The notes: generated by a model from the sequence alone, not told the origin. DNA of 64,000 bases from Pseudomonas viridiflava (GCF_900602065.1 NZ_UWFN01000310.1:1-64000); one strand, 5' to 3'. Numbered from the stretch's first letter, positions 16,802 to 26,226 are shown. Numbers and translations: made by a program.

Positions 16802-18226
16802 TCAGGCCATCTGCGCAGCGGCGGCAGCTTCGACTGGGTTGGAGGCCCGGACGGTGCGCCAAGTGTTGTAGGCCATCAGCAACATACCCAGCAGGAAGAT
16901 CGCACCGCCTGCCAGGCGCACGATGAATCCGGGATGGCTGGCCACCAGCGCTTCGACGAAGGAGTAGGTCAAGGTGCCGTCTTCGTTGATGGCGCGCCAC
17001 ATCAAACCTTGGGTAATGCCATTGACCCACATCGACGCGATGTACAGCACGGTGCCAATCGTGGCGAGCCAGAAGTGCGCGTTGATCAGGCCGATGCTGT
17101 GCATCTGCGGGCGGCCGAAGACTTTCGGGATCATGTGGTACAGCGCGCCAATGGAGATCATCGCCACCCAGCCCAGAGCACCGGCATGTACGTGGCCAAT
17201 GGTCCAGTCGGTGTAGTGGGAGAGGGCGTTGACGGTCTTGATCGCCATCATCGGACCTTCAAAGGTCGACATGCCGTAGAACGCCAGTGAGACCACCAGA
17301 AAGCGCAGCACCGGATCGCTGCGCAACTTATGCCAGGCGCCGGAGAGGGTCATCATGCCGTTGATCATGCCGCCCCAGCTTGGCGCGAGCAGGATCAGCG
17401 ACATCACCATACCGAGCGATTGCGCCCAGTCGGGCAGGGCGGTGTAATGCAAATGGTGCGGACCGGCCCAGATGTAGAGGGTGATCAGCGCCCAGAAATG
17501 CACGATGGAGAGGCGATAGGAGTACACCGGACGTTCGGCCTGTTTCGGCACGAAGTAGTACATCATCCCCAAAAAGCCCGCGGTCAGGAAAAAGCCCACC
17601 GCGTTGTGCCCGTACCACCATTGCACCATGGCATCGGTGGCGCCGGAGTACAGCGAGTAGGACTTGGTCAGGCTGACCGGCAGTTCCAGGTTGTTGACGA
17701 TGTGCAGCACAGCAACAGTGAGGATGAACGCACCGAAGAACCAGTTACCGACATAGATATGTTTGGTCGTGCGCGTGGCCACGGTGCCGAAAAACACGAT
17801 GGCATAAGCCACCCAGACAATCGTGATCAGGATGTCGATGGGCCATTCCAGCTCGGCGTATTCCTTGGAACTGGTGTAACCCAGCGGCAGGCTGATGGCC
17901 GCCAGCAGGATTACCAATTGCCAGCCCCAGAAGGTGAACGCCGCCAGTTTCGGCAGGAACAGCCGGGTCTGGCAGGTACGTTGTACCGAGTAATAGGAGC
18001 TGGCGAACAGCGCACAGCCGCCGAACGCGAAAATCACCGCGTTGGTGTGCAGTGGACGCAAACGACCGAAGCTCGTCCAGGGAAGATCGAAGTTCAGTTC
18101 AGGCCAGACCAGTTGGGCGGCGAGAAAGACGCCGAGGCCCATCCCGACAATTCCCCAGATCACCGTCATAATGACGAACTGGCGGACCACCTGATAGTTG
18201 TAGGCGGTACTGTTAGTTGTGTTCAT
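16802..18226 (-). CDS. ccoN2: Cbb3-type cytochrome c oxidase subunit I (CcoN2)
   Basis: A 474-residue catalytic subunit paralogous to CcoN1. It shows the CuB histidines in WAGPHHLHYTALPDWAQ and the same 12-helix pattern; divergence is greatest in the N-terminal third and in helix residues around LELPVSLTKSYSLYSGATDA. An Anr-box-like site lies 115-128 bp upstream, so this should be the low-oxygen-induced isoform, as in P. aeruginosa. The 17022-17110 tract is identical to ccoN1. Confidence 0.97.
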   Translation of the reverse strand: MNTTNSTAYNYQVVRQFVIMTVIWGIVGMGLGVFLAAQLVWPELNFDLPWTSFGRLRPLHTNAVIFAFGGCALFASSYYSVQRTCQTRLFLPKLAAFTFWGWQLVILLAAISLPLGYTSSKEYAELEWPIDILITIVWVAYAIVFFGTVATRTTKHIYVGNWFFGAFILTVAVLHIVNNLELPVSLTKSYSLYSGATDAMVQWWYGHNAVGFFLTAGFLGMMYYFVPKQAERPVYSYRLSIVHFWALITLYIWAGPHHLHYTALPDWAQSLGMVMSLILLAPSWGGMINGMMTLSGAWHKLRSDPVLRFLVVSLAFYGMSTFEGPMMAIKTVNALSHYTDWTIGHVHAGALGWVAMISIGALYHMIPKVFGRPQMHSIGLINAHFWLATIGTVLYIASMWVNGITQGLMWRAINEDGTLTYSFVEALVASHPGFIVRLAGGAIFLLGMLLMAYNTWRTVRASNPVEAAAAAQMA

Positions 18227-18312
18227 TTAGTTATGTTTCCCATCCAGGCTAGGTCGGGGCGTTACGCGCAGGTTTAGCGCCGGTTATTGGCAGACTCATC
18301 AAAAGCGAGGCA

Positions 18313-18354
18313 AGCATGAGCATTGGGCAAAGTGCCGGTATTGACGAAGATCAA
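18313..18354 (-). promoter_or_regulatory. Anr box and -10 of the ccoN2 promoter
   Basis: The minus strand at 18341-18354 reads TTGATCTTCGTCAA, 9 of 10 fixed positions of the FNR/Anr consensus. With the box at -41.5 the -10 position (18313-18318) reads CATGCT (3 of 6). The box lies inside codons 9-13 of the divergent hydrolase gene. Confidence 0.72.
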
Positions 18355-19005
18355 TGCGCGCAACTGGCAAAAGACCACGGCTGGTTATGGAATCAGGCCG
18401 CTACAGACACACGAAGCGAGCCTTTGGCGACGCTGATCCTGGCTCACGGGGCAGGCGCACCGATGGACAGCGATTTCATGGACGACATGGCTGAGCGCCT
18501 TGCCGCGCAAGGCGTCAACGTGTTGCGCTTCGAGTTTCCCTATATGGCGCAGCGCCGCGTCGACGGACGTCGTCGGCCGCCCAATCCGCAGGCACAACTG
18601 CTCGAATGCTGGCGGCAGGTTTACGCCAGCGTGCGACCTCATGTCACTGGATGCCTGGCCATTGGTGGCAAGTCCATGGGGGGGCGTATGGCCAGCCTGA
18701 TTGCCGATGAACTGGAGGTGGATGCACTGGTCTGTCTGGGCTATCCCTTCTACGCAGCGGGCAAACCGGAAAAACCCCGGGTCGCCCATCTCGCTGAGTT
18801 GAAAGCCAGAACGCTCATCGTTCAGGGCGAACGCGATGCATTGGGTAATAAAGAAACCGTCGAGGGGTATGCCTTGTCCCCGGCGATTGAATTGCTGTGG
18901 ATCCCTGCCGGAAATCACGACCTCAAGCCATTGAAATCGGCGGGCGTCAGCTATGACCAGTGCCTGGCTGAGACGGCTCAGCGTATTGCCCAGGTGCTGA
19001 CCTAG
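18316..19005 (+). CDS. Alpha/beta-fold hydrolase family protein (KANL3/Tex30-like)
   Basis: A 229-residue predicted serine hydrolase. The N-terminal part has LILAHGAGAPMDSDFMDDMA (oxyanion-region HGAG), the nucleophile elbow is GGKSMGGRMASL near residue 118, and the C-terminal histidine lies in IPAGNHDLKPL near residue 198. This set fits the KANL3/Tex30-type dienelactone-hydrolase-like family. GCGAGG before the ATG serves as ribosome site. It is divergent from ccoN2, whose Anr box lies inside its first codons, and converges with the next gene, sharing 4 bp. The substrate is unknown. Confidence 0.85.
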   Translation: MSIGQSAGIDEDQCAQLAKDHGWLWNQAATDTRSEPLATLILAHGAGAPMDSDFMDDMAERLAAQGVNVLRFEFPYMAQRRVDGRRRPPNPQAQLLECWRQVYASVRPHVTGCLAIGGKSMGGRMASLIADELEVDALVCLGYPFYAAGKPEKPRVAHLAELKARTLIVQGERDALGNKETVEGYALSPAIELLWIPAGNHDLKPLKSAGVSYDQCLAETAQRIAQVLT

Positions 19006-19466
19006 AACGTCTTGCAGTCCAGATCGAAGGCGCCATCAGTGACTGAAAAATTGATCGCCGAAATGCTGAAACTGAACTCACCCCGCAAACGTGGGGCGCA
19101 GCGGTCAGCTTCCAGCAGCGTCAAATGGCCGTCCTGAAAATGCGCTGAGTGGTAAATCAGGCTTTTGAAGTGCGGCGTCTGGTTGTAAATGAAGTTGATC
19201 CGCGAGTTGCCGACAATGTCATAGGTGCCCGGTAGCAAGTCACGGTCGAAAAACAGCCCGATGCTGACGCGCTTGCCACCGACCTTGCCATCAGCGATGA
19301 CCTTCCAGATCCAGTGGTTGGGTCTGGTTCCCAGTTCCGGCCGTAAAGTCGACCCGGCCAGCACCGACTTCACAACCAGAGGCTGATGATTGACCGTAGC
19401 CCGAAATTCGCCAGGGCTTAATCGCGATGACGCGATAGACGTTGCGGAAAAACCGGAAGTGTTCAT
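19002..19466 (-). CDS. Hypothetical beta-rich protein, last gene of the Ig-like cluster
   Basis: 154 residues with no recognised family. The pattern of alternating hydrophobic residues, FDRDLLPGTYDIVGNSRINF and a C-terminal LRGEFSFSISAINFSVTDGA suggest a small beta barrel or sandwich like those of secreted or surface DUF proteins, but no signal peptide is visible. Two cysteines (RCAPRLRG and LDCKTF) could form a disulfide. It follows the 642-residue Ig-like gene by 108 bp on the same strand and ends by overlapping the hydrolase stop. Coding is supported by clean length and normal codon use. Confidence 0.65.
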   Translation of the reverse strand: MNTSGFSATSIASSRLSPGEFRATVNHQPLVVKSVLAGSTLRPELGTRPNHWIWKVIADGKVGGKRVSIGLFFDRDLLPGTYDIVGNSRINFIYNQTPHFKSLIYHSAHFQDGHLTLLEADRCAPRLRGEFSFSISAINFSVTDGAFDLDCKTF

Positions 19467-19574
19467 GAGTGTGCTCTGCGCAGGTTCAAGGGTTGTCGCA
19501 AAGGGAAAAGAGCGCCGCCGTCTCGACGACGCCCGAAGGTGAAATGGGGTCCATTAAACAGCCAGTACCCGGCT

Positions 19575-21503
19575 TCAGCGGATCGCTACCCCCAGCGAGG
19601 TGTTGTGGTACTTGAGCTTGTAGTTGGAGCCGGTCACCAGGTTTTTCACGAAATACCACTTCATACCGACCAGGTTTTGCGCCGCAACCGTCGATGACCA
19701 GTAATTGCCATTGCCTAGCGGCCACTGACTGCCGAACGTATTGAAGATTTGATTCAACTCGTCACTGGATGGAAGCCGTGCACCTTTGGCCGATGCCGCG
19801 TCATTCATCTGAGCAAAGCTTCCGCTGCCGAGGCCCAGACAATGAATCACCCCGGTCACCGAGACGTGATAACTGGCGGTCTGACCGCGGGCATCCGTCA
19901 CCGAAATCGTCGCGGTGCCTTTGCCGCGCACAGACGTCATTCCGGTTGCGTCGACCTGTGCCACCTGGTTATCGCTCGAACGGTACGTGTAGGGCTCCAG
20001 TCCGCCACTGGCCGTGCGTCGCACCGTGGTATGAGGCGGGAATGAAGGAAGGAGCTCCGGTGAAGCGGGGATTAGATAGATCTTGCCGTTCAAGGTTACC
20101 GGCGAGGTATCGAACTGAATGCCTTGCTGGACTCGCATCCACAAAGGGGCTGACACCACCGCTGTGCCCGCTCGCGTCACGGTGTAAGTCGCACTCGCGG
20201 ATCCGCCGATGCTTTGGACGATATAAGCCTTGGGGATATTGAACTGCAACTGCGCGTCAGCACCGATCACTTGCGCAGGCGTGTCGTAGTGGCTGGTCCC
20301 TTCCCAGCGAACAAACACACTGTCGCCGCTGCTCATCTCCGGGTAGCTGACCCGCACTGTCGCGCCTGATTCGGGGATATTCGACGGGGTGAGAAGGCCA
20401 TCGGGGCCGACGGTGTCCATGGTTGGGGCTGGGAGGCGGGCAAGGCCTGCCTGGATTTTCAGTCGCAATATCCCGGAGGTTTGGGTGCTGCCATTGGCTC
20501 GTTTGATTGAATAGGAAATCAACACGGTCTGACCTTTGTTCGCTTCGACCAAGGCTGCCGAGAACGGAATTTCAAGGTCCCTGCCTGCTTCCCCATCGGT
20601 GATGGTTTTTTCCTTGCTGTCACTCGCATTAGGGCCGCGCCATGTGACCTCAATACGGTCACCGCTTCCTGACTGTGCGCTGGCGCCTACGACTACCGTC
20701 GCCCCGTTGCTCGCGTCCACCGGGTCAAGGGTATCGCCCTGTGCTTCCTTTACCACTGGCAACGGCAGTTCAGGCAAGACTTGAAGTTGCAACTTGACCC
20801 GCACCGCCTGAGCATCGTTCGAGAGGTTGCCCGCCAGATCGGTCACGGTGTAGTAAACCGGAGCTTCGATATCGCCAATGCTCTCCAGAAACTCCCGGGT
20901 GAAATCCACCATCACCCGCTGCAAGCCCATGTCATCTTTGCCAACAAACGCAATCGGTCCTTCGACAGTGCCCCAATAAGTGCGGATCACGTCGCCTTCC
21001 TTCATGTCGCTGTAGCCTGCGATCTTGCCGGGCAACACATTCCCCAGCGCTTGCAGTTCGGCTGAAGTCAGGCCGTTCTGAATGGCGGGTGGGAGGATGA
21101 TCGGGGCGAGCAGGGGATTGCCTGGGGCGGTGCGGTCGATTTCGACAGGGGATACCTGCGAGTCCGTCTGTACGCTGTTTTCCAGATTGACCAGACGATA
21201 AGCCAGACTATGTTTTCCATCGGTCAACGCGGCGACTGGAATGTCCAGCGTGAGAATATCGCCCGGTTGATCATCCTCATTGATTAACTTGGTTACGCCA
21301 ATAGGGGTTTTGTCCCATAGCAGCCTATAACTTGTGTTGGGAACGACAGCAGACCAGGCCGGGAAAGTAACAGTGACAGGGCTCGTCAGCGCACTAACAG
21401 GCAGCAAACCCTCGTTATTCAAACTGATGTCGACTGTGGGAGGTACAAGGTTGCTGTCTCCTGCCAAAGTGTCAGTAGTAGATACTTTGTTTGATTTATA
21501 CAT
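19575..21503 (-). CDS. Multidomain Ig-like protein with a C-terminal DUF1566-like domain
   Basis: 642 residues from the ATG at 21503, which has GGAAG eight bases upstream; in-frame ATGs also exist at 21518 and 21536. No signal peptide is seen. Four beta-sandwich modules follow each other, several with the pattern GD-x-[IV]-x-x-x-W: EGDVIRTYWG, SGDRIEVTWRG, SGDSVFVRWEG. A BIG2-like module (VRGKGTATISVTDARGQTASYH) and a C-terminal lectin/DUF1566-like domain (RLPSSDELNQIF, NYWSSTVAAQ) complete it. The first two modules are clearly paralogous to those of the genes at 21573 and 27080. It could be an adhesin or secreted effector-like protein; the function is unknown. Confidence 0.75.
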   Translation of the reverse strand: MYKSNKVSTTDTLAGDSNLVPPTVDISLNNEGLLPVSALTSPVTVTFPAWSAVVPNTSYRLLWDKTPIGVTKLINEDDQPGDILTLDIPVAALTDGKHSLAYRLVNLENSVQTDSQVSPVEIDRTAPGNPLLAPIILPPAIQNGLTSAELQALGNVLPGKIAGYSDMKEGDVIRTYWGTVEGPIAFVGKDDMGLQRVMVDFTREFLESIGDIEAPVYYTVTDLAGNLSNDAQAVRVKLQLQVLPELPLPVVKEAQGDTLDPVDASNGATVVVGASAQSGSGDRIEVTWRGPNASDSKEKTITDGEAGRDLEIPFSAALVEANKGQTVLISYSIKRANGSTQTSGILRLKIQAGLARLPAPTMDTVGPDGLLTPSNIPESGATVRVSYPEMSSGDSVFVRWEGTSHYDTPAQVIGADAQLQFNIPKAYIVQSIGGSASATYTVTRAGTAVVSAPLWMRVQQGIQFDTSPVTLNGKIYLIPASPELLPSFPPHTTVRRTASGGLEPYTYRSSDNQVAQVDATGMTSVRGKGTATISVTDARGQTASYHVSVTGVIHCLGLGSGSFAQMNDAASAKGARLPSSDELNQIFNTFGSQWPLGNGNYWSSTVAAQNLVGMKWYFVKNLVTGSNYKLKYHNTSLGVAIR

Positions 21504-21572
21504 TTTAATTTCTTCCATGGTTGTTGTTTGGCCCACTCCTGCTTACGCAGGAATGGGTGAAAAAAGGATGTG

Positions 21573-23438
21573 TCAGTGCCGCCAGTTACACGCCGACGAA
21601 GGTTTACTCATGTTGATTCGAACCCGAGTGGTGCGAGAGGTGGCTGGGCTTTGATTGCTTTCTTCTGGCGGAATAACTTTAAAGTGAGCCTCACCATAAC
21701 CTCGACAAATTAGTTTGAGGTGAGTCGCAGGCACTTTAAATGTATATCCGTTAATAACATCGTTAGCGTCAAGCTCTCGCTCGTCCTGATAATTGGCCGC
21801 TTCCAGAGGGTTGTTGTTATCATCAAAGGCAATAAAAGTAAATTGAATGATTTGATGCCGCAGAATGTTTACATAGGGTACGATCGTTACTGGCGCACCA
21901 TCCGGGTTTTCAATGGGACCCACCACGCCACCGGCGTTAGTAATAAATGTCGGACCATCCAGCCCGTCTATTCCGCCAGGTGTTTCTTCTCGTGATCGAA
22001 CAACAACATCTTGAGAGAGTGAGTTCGCCGGATTCGGGTTACCAAAGCGAGTCACGTTGTACCGCACTGGAATCGCTGGCCCTGTGCCTTGGTTTTTTAC
22101 AATCCTGCTTGATATAGGGATATTCAGGTCGCGTTGAGCAGTCACATCAGTGTCTTTGATTTGATACCACTGAGGAATAAGCTCCTGACCCCAACTCAGG
22201 TTCAGGTCATCGCTTGTTCTGAAGTCTGACTTCCATTTTACGATGGCTCGAGCATTCAATTCATAGTCGTCCTCATCAATGAAGTTATCGTCAAGGTTCG
22301 GGTTGGTCACGCTGGTACCCTGAATAACGGGTGCATCCAGTTGCTCGGCGACCGGCAGCGTCAGAAAGACGTCAACATTACTGATTAACGAACTGCCGAT
22401 ACTTTGACCTGCGCGCAGTACTTCGTATGTAACGTTGGGGCGACCCTCCGGAGTGATAGCGATGGTTTCATAAGGGACCGTGATCGAGAGAACGATATCC
22501 TCATTTTCGTTGCCAGCGGGTAGTGGCAATGGCAGTGAGGAGTTTCCGTCTCCCCAATGGAGAACGATCAAGTCTAATGCTGCGGCGTCAGGGTAATGCG
22601 GGATGTCCACATTGACGCCAGCCTTGGCTTCCGCATAGTCGATGAGACCGCCCAGAGCAGGGTCGATAATCGGCGCTGGAAAATCATCCGGTATTTCCTC
22701 CAGCAGCAAGCGGACCAGCACGCCCAACGAGCGAGCTGAGGTGTTACCTGCGCGGTCGGTGACCGAGTAACTCACGATACCGTTGAAGCTGCCCAGGCCT
22801 TCCAGAAACTCCCTGCTATAGGTAATGATCACCCGTCGCAAGCCCATGTCGTCGGCGGTTACATCCGCGCCCGGCCCTTCGACATCACCCCAGAACGTGC
22901 GCACCACGTCATGCTTGGCCATTCCGGTGTAGCTGCCAATTTCAACATCAAGCTTGTCGCCCAATTGGGTCAGCTCTGCCGAGGTCAGTCCACCATCAAC
23001 CTCAGGCGGTAGCTTGACCGGTCCCAACTGAGGGCGCCCCGGCGGCGTCAGGTCAACTTCTACACGAGTGTGCAGCGACTGCTCCTTTACACCGTTTTCG
23101 CTGTTGATCGTTTGGTACCTCAGGGAGTGCACTCCCTCAACCAGATCGGCTACTGGGATTTCCAGCACCAGTTCATCACCCGGTTGCTCGTCATCAATGG
23201 TTTTCGGCTCGCCCGTTACGGAACCATTCCAAAAAATCTGGTAGGTATCGCCGGGGTTTGCAGCATCCCAGACTTTAAATTCGACCCTGACCGGTAAGTC
23301 CAGCTTCTCAATCGGTAACAGGCCTTCATTGTCATCATCGTGGAATGCGTCTGGCACAAATGGAGCCGCCAAGTTCGGCGAAACAGCTCGAGAAGTTCGA
23401 GAGTAGTTAATTGTAGGAATTTTCTTTGAGTTAATCAT
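21573..23438 (-). CDS. Multidomain Ig-like protein, paralogue of the downstream gene
   Basis: 621 residues with a hydrophilic N-terminus (MINSKKIPTINYSRTSRAV) and no signal peptide. Module 1 begins DNEGLLPIEKLDLPVRVEF; module 2 contains AKHDVVRTFWGDVEGP and VSYSVTDRAGNTSA; later modules contain LDLIVLHWGDGNSS and DDLNLSWGQEL. The C-terminal 120 residues (from about PGGIDGLDGPTFITN) lack the DUF1566-like end of the neighbour. It lies 69 bp before that gene on the same strand, so the two and the 154-residue gene may be one transcript. Base composition is visibly more AT-rich than in the housekeeping genes. Function unknown. Confidence 0.72.
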   Translation of the reverse strand: MINSKKIPTINYSRTSRAVSPNLAAPFVPDAFHDDDNEGLLPIEKLDLPVRVEFKVWDAANPGDTYQIFWNGSVTGEPKTIDDEQPGDELVLEIPVADLVEGVHSLRYQTINSENGVKEQSLHTRVEVDLTPPGRPQLGPVKLPPEVDGGLTSAELTQLGDKLDVEIGSYTGMAKHDVVRTFWGDVEGPGADVTADDMGLRRVIITYSREFLEGLGSFNGIVSYSVTDRAGNTSARSLGVLVRLLLEEIPDDFPAPIIDPALGGLIDYAEAKAGVNVDIPHYPDAAALDLIVLHWGDGNSSLPLPLPAGNENEDIVLSITVPYETIAITPEGRPNVTYEVLRAGQSIGSSLISNVDVFLTLPVAEQLDAPVIQGTSVTNPNLDDNFIDEDDYELNARAIVKWKSDFRTSDDLNLSWGQELIPQWYQIKDTDVTAQRDLNIPISSRIVKNQGTGPAIPVRYNVTRFGNPNPANSLSQDVVVRSREETPGGIDGLDGPTFITNAGGVVGPIENPDGAPVTIVPYVNILRHQIIQFTFIAFDDNNNPLEAANYQDERELDANDVINGYTFKVPATHLKLICRGYGEAHFKVIPPEESNQSPATSRTTRVRINMSKPSSACNWRH

Positions 23439-23819
23439 GATTGTGGTCTCTTTTAAGGATGATACTTGCCAATACTCACGCCATCAGAAAGGACGAAAGT
23501 TGATGTCCGCTAGTGCGGGTATGTAGGTCACAGGTCTTCCCGTGGCGCTGTAAGATACGGCGTAAGCGCGTATCTCCATTTTTAACTAATCGGGTTTTTG
23601 GATTGCTGTCAATGGGGGTGGTACATATTTGTTGAATTATTTTTTCTTGTCAGTGTTCTCTGAAATAATTTGAAATCTGCTTCCTACAAATTTTTGTAGT
23701 CCGTAGTACATTTCATGCAAGTATTTAAGTCCTGTCCGACATTTTCTTGAATAGATAGTGGGGCGCTGGTTTGATTGCGCTGTTTGAGAATAGGCCTTTA
23801 CTGATGTGAAGGTAGGTTT
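23439..23819. promoter_or_regulatory. AT-rich divergent intergenic region with two inverted repeats
   Basis: 381 bp between the divergent 621-residue gene and the autotransporter. It holds AGATACG/CGTATCT (23553-23559 and 23569-23575) and a 16-bp palindrome CTACAAATTTTTGTAG (23684-23699). No credible gene is present, and no promoter could be called firmly. Confidence 0.45.
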
Positions 23820-26120
23820 ATGCAACAGGGTAAAAGGTCAATACCGGTTTGTGCGTTTGGCGCTTTGGCAATTTTTGTAGGCGGGAGCTCAGAGCTCTGC
23901 GCTGCAATTCCAGCACACTCGTCCATAAAGCAAGAGGGTGAGTTTCGGAAGGTTACTTCAATAAAAGAGGAGGTCATAGTCAATGGAGAGTCGGTGAAAG
24001 CCATCGTGATTGATTATCGAACTGAGAACGTCGTCGGGGGCGTGGTATCAGATGACTATCTTGTTAGACGAGGCGGAATATTGAATGTTTCCGGCGGTGC
24101 GATACTGAAATCGATAACTGTCAGCTTTGGTCTGACGAATATTAACGCCAGTGCTGTAATGAATGGCTTGTTTCTTACAAGTGGGCGTGCAACGGTGAAC
24201 GACAGTACGGTCCGTAACGAAATGGGTACGGGATTAAGTGCCACCGCTAATAGAAGTCCGGACAATTGGGATGGTGGTTCAACGGTCAGCGTCTTGGGCA
24301 GTACCGTATCTGGGGCTGGTACCGGGATTTTGGTAGGGCCTGAAAGTGTCGTCACTGTGCACGCGTCAAAAGTGACAGGTATTGGCGAGAGGGTTCCTGG
24401 AAGTGATGCTTTCGGCGAGGGAATAAGGGTGACTGGAGGCACCCTTGCGATAAGCGGGGCCAGCTACGTTGAGGGTCTCCATCAAGGTCTTAAAATCAGG
24501 GATGATCGCCAAGAATCGTTAGATTTCGATAATGTGGTGACGATCGATGGTTCTGTTATCAGAGGTCTGGAAGGGCCTGCAATTGCTATCGACGCCGATG
24601 GCGGCACGACTGATCTTGCTATCCGCAATGGCTCTGAACTCATCTCTGGTAACGGCATTGTGCTGGATGTAAAAGGCACCGGGTTGACCAACTTCAGTGT
24701 CGACAACAGCGTCCTTAATGGCAATGTCGTTTCTGACACCACCAGCACCCTGAACATCACCCTGCAACGCAATGCCCAGCTCACCGGCAATATCATCAAT
24801 AGCGACACGTTGGCAATCAACTCCGGTGCGAGCTGGACACTGGCGGATAGCAATCAGGTGAAGTCGCTGGCCATGAGGGGCGGGCGGGTGAGTTTCGGCG
24901 AGGGAGCGCACAAGACGCTGACCCTGGGCGAACTCTCCGGTCGTGGGACCTTTGATATGCGGGTCAATCTGGATGACCGTCAGGGTGATTTGTTGCGGGT
25001 TGAGGGCCAGGCCAGCGGTAGTCACGGTTTGCGCGTGAAAAATACAGGTGTTGAGGTAGTCGACCCTGACATGCAGCGCTTGCTGCTGGTGGACACCGAC
25101 GGTGGCGATGCGCAGTTCAACCTTGTGGGCGGGCGTGCGGATCTGGGTGTTTATTCCTACGAGTTGGAGCAGCAGGGCGATGACTGGTTCATTGTCGGCT
25201 CGGGCCGGGGCATTAGCCCCTCGACTCAGAGTGTTTTGGCGCTGTTCAACGCGGCGCCGAACATCTGGAACAGTGAGTTGAACACGTTGCGTAGCCGTAT
25301 CGGTGAGGTGCGCGGCCATGAACAGGGCGGCGGCTGGATGCGCGCTTATGGCAGCCGTTTCAATGCCAGCACCGGCGACGGAATTGATTATCGAAACAAC
25401 CAGAGCGGCATGACCCTGGGTGCGGATGCTCCACTGCCGGTAAGCGTCGGGCAGTTGTCATTGGGCTTGATGGCCGGATACAGCAAAAACGATCTGGCGA
25501 TCGGGCAAGGCACCAGTGGCAAAATCGGCAGCTACTACGTCGGTGGTTACGGCACGTGGTTGCTGGACGATGGTTACTATCTGGACGCGATGCTCAAGTT
25601 CAACCGCTTCCGCAACGAGTCAAAGGTGGCCATGAGTGACGGGGACAGGGCGAAGGGGAATTACCAGAGCACCGGCCTCGGTGGCTCGTTGGAGTTCGGC
25701 AGAAACATCCGCTTTGCCAACGGCTATTTCCTTGAGCCGTATGCACAGTTTTCCAGCGTGTGGATCAAGGGCGACAGCTACGCGCTGGATAACGGTATGC
25801 AGGCGCGTAATGACCAGACTCAATCGGTGTTGGCCAAGGTCGGAGCATCGGCTGGCCGCAGCATCATCCTCAAGGACGGCGCAGTGATGCGACCTTACGT
25901 GCGACTGGCAGCGGCTCAGGAGTTTGCAGGCGACAACGAGGTCAAGGTCAACTCGAGCCGCTTTGATAATGATTTGTCTGGATCACGGGCAGAAGTGGGC
26001 GCCGGGGTTTCGGTGTCCTTGTCTGAACGTCTGCAGTTGCATGCTGACTTTGATTATATGAAAGGTCGGCATGTCGACCAGCCATGGGGCGCGAATGTGG
26101 GGTTGAAGTTGGCGTTCTAA
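23820..26120 (+). CDS. Autotransporter outer membrane beta-barrel protein (pertactin-like, type Va)
   Basis: 766 residues. A signal peptide is likely (MQQGKRSIPVCAFGALAIFVGGSS...AIPAHS). The passenger (about 35-490) is a beta-helix with repeated turns such as TVNDSTVRNEMGTGLSA, VLGSTVSGAGTGILVG and ISGASYVEGLHQGL, ending in a pertactin-type segment (LTLGELSGRGTFDMRVNLD). The barrel (about 500-766) carries GGGWMRAYGSRFNASTGDG and ends in ...GLKLAF, the terminal aromatic needed for BAM recognition. The ribosome site is AAGG before the ATG. The first ~850 bp are AT-rich; the remainder has normal Pseudomonas codon use. A strong terminator follows. The passenger's target is unknown; adhesion is the usual role. 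Confidence 0.92.
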   Translation: MQQGKRSIPVCAFGALAIFVGGSSELCAAIPAHSSIKQEGEFRKVTSIKEEVIVNGESVKAIVIDYRTENVVGGVVSDDYLVRRGGILNVSGGAILKSITVSFGLTNINASAVMNGLFLTSGRATVNDSTVRNEMGTGLSATANRSPDNWDGGSTVSVLGSTVSGAGTGILVGPESVVTVHASKVTGIGERVPGSDAFGEGIRVTGGTLAISGASYVEGLHQGLKIRDDRQESLDFDNVVTIDGSVIRGLEGPAIAIDADGGTTDLAIRNGSELISGNGIVLDVKGTGLTNFSVDNSVLNGNVVSDTTSTLNITLQRNAQLTGNIINSDTLAINSGASWTLADSNQVKSLAMRGGRVSFGEGAHKTLTLGELSGRGTFDMRVNLDDRQGDLLRVEGQASGSHGLRVKNTGVEVVDPDMQRLLLVDTDGGDAQFNLVGGRADLGVYSYELEQQGDDWFIVGSGRGISPSTQSVLALFNAAPNIWNSELNTLRSRIGEVRGHEQGGGWMRAYGSRFNASTGDGIDYRNNQSGMTLGADAPLPVSVGQLSLGLMAGYSKNDLAIGQGTSGKIGSYYVGGYGTWLLDDGYYLDAMLKFNRFRNESKVAMSDGDRAKGNYQSTGLGGSLEFGRNIRFANGYFLEPYAQFSSVWIKGDSYALDNGMQARNDQTQSVLAKVGASAGRSIILKDGAVMRPYVRLAAAQEFAGDNEVKVNSSRFDNDLSGSRAEVGAGVSVSLSERLQLHADFDYMKGRHVDQPWGANVGLKLAF

Positions 26121-26184
26121 AGAGGCGGCGCCTGAGATGGGTTGACAGGACCTGATCCTCCTGTGCCATTACACATTTGCATCA

Positions 26185-26218
26185 CCCCCGGCGAACCATC
26201 GTCGGGGGTTTTGTTTTT
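26185..26218 (+). terminator. Rho-independent terminator of the autotransporter gene
   Basis: CCCCCGGCG (26185-26193) pairs with CGTCGGGGG (26200-26208, one G-U) around the loop AACCAT, followed by TTTTGTTTTT. It starts 65 bp past the stop codon. Confidence 0.9.
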
Positions 26219-26226
26219 ATAGCCCG

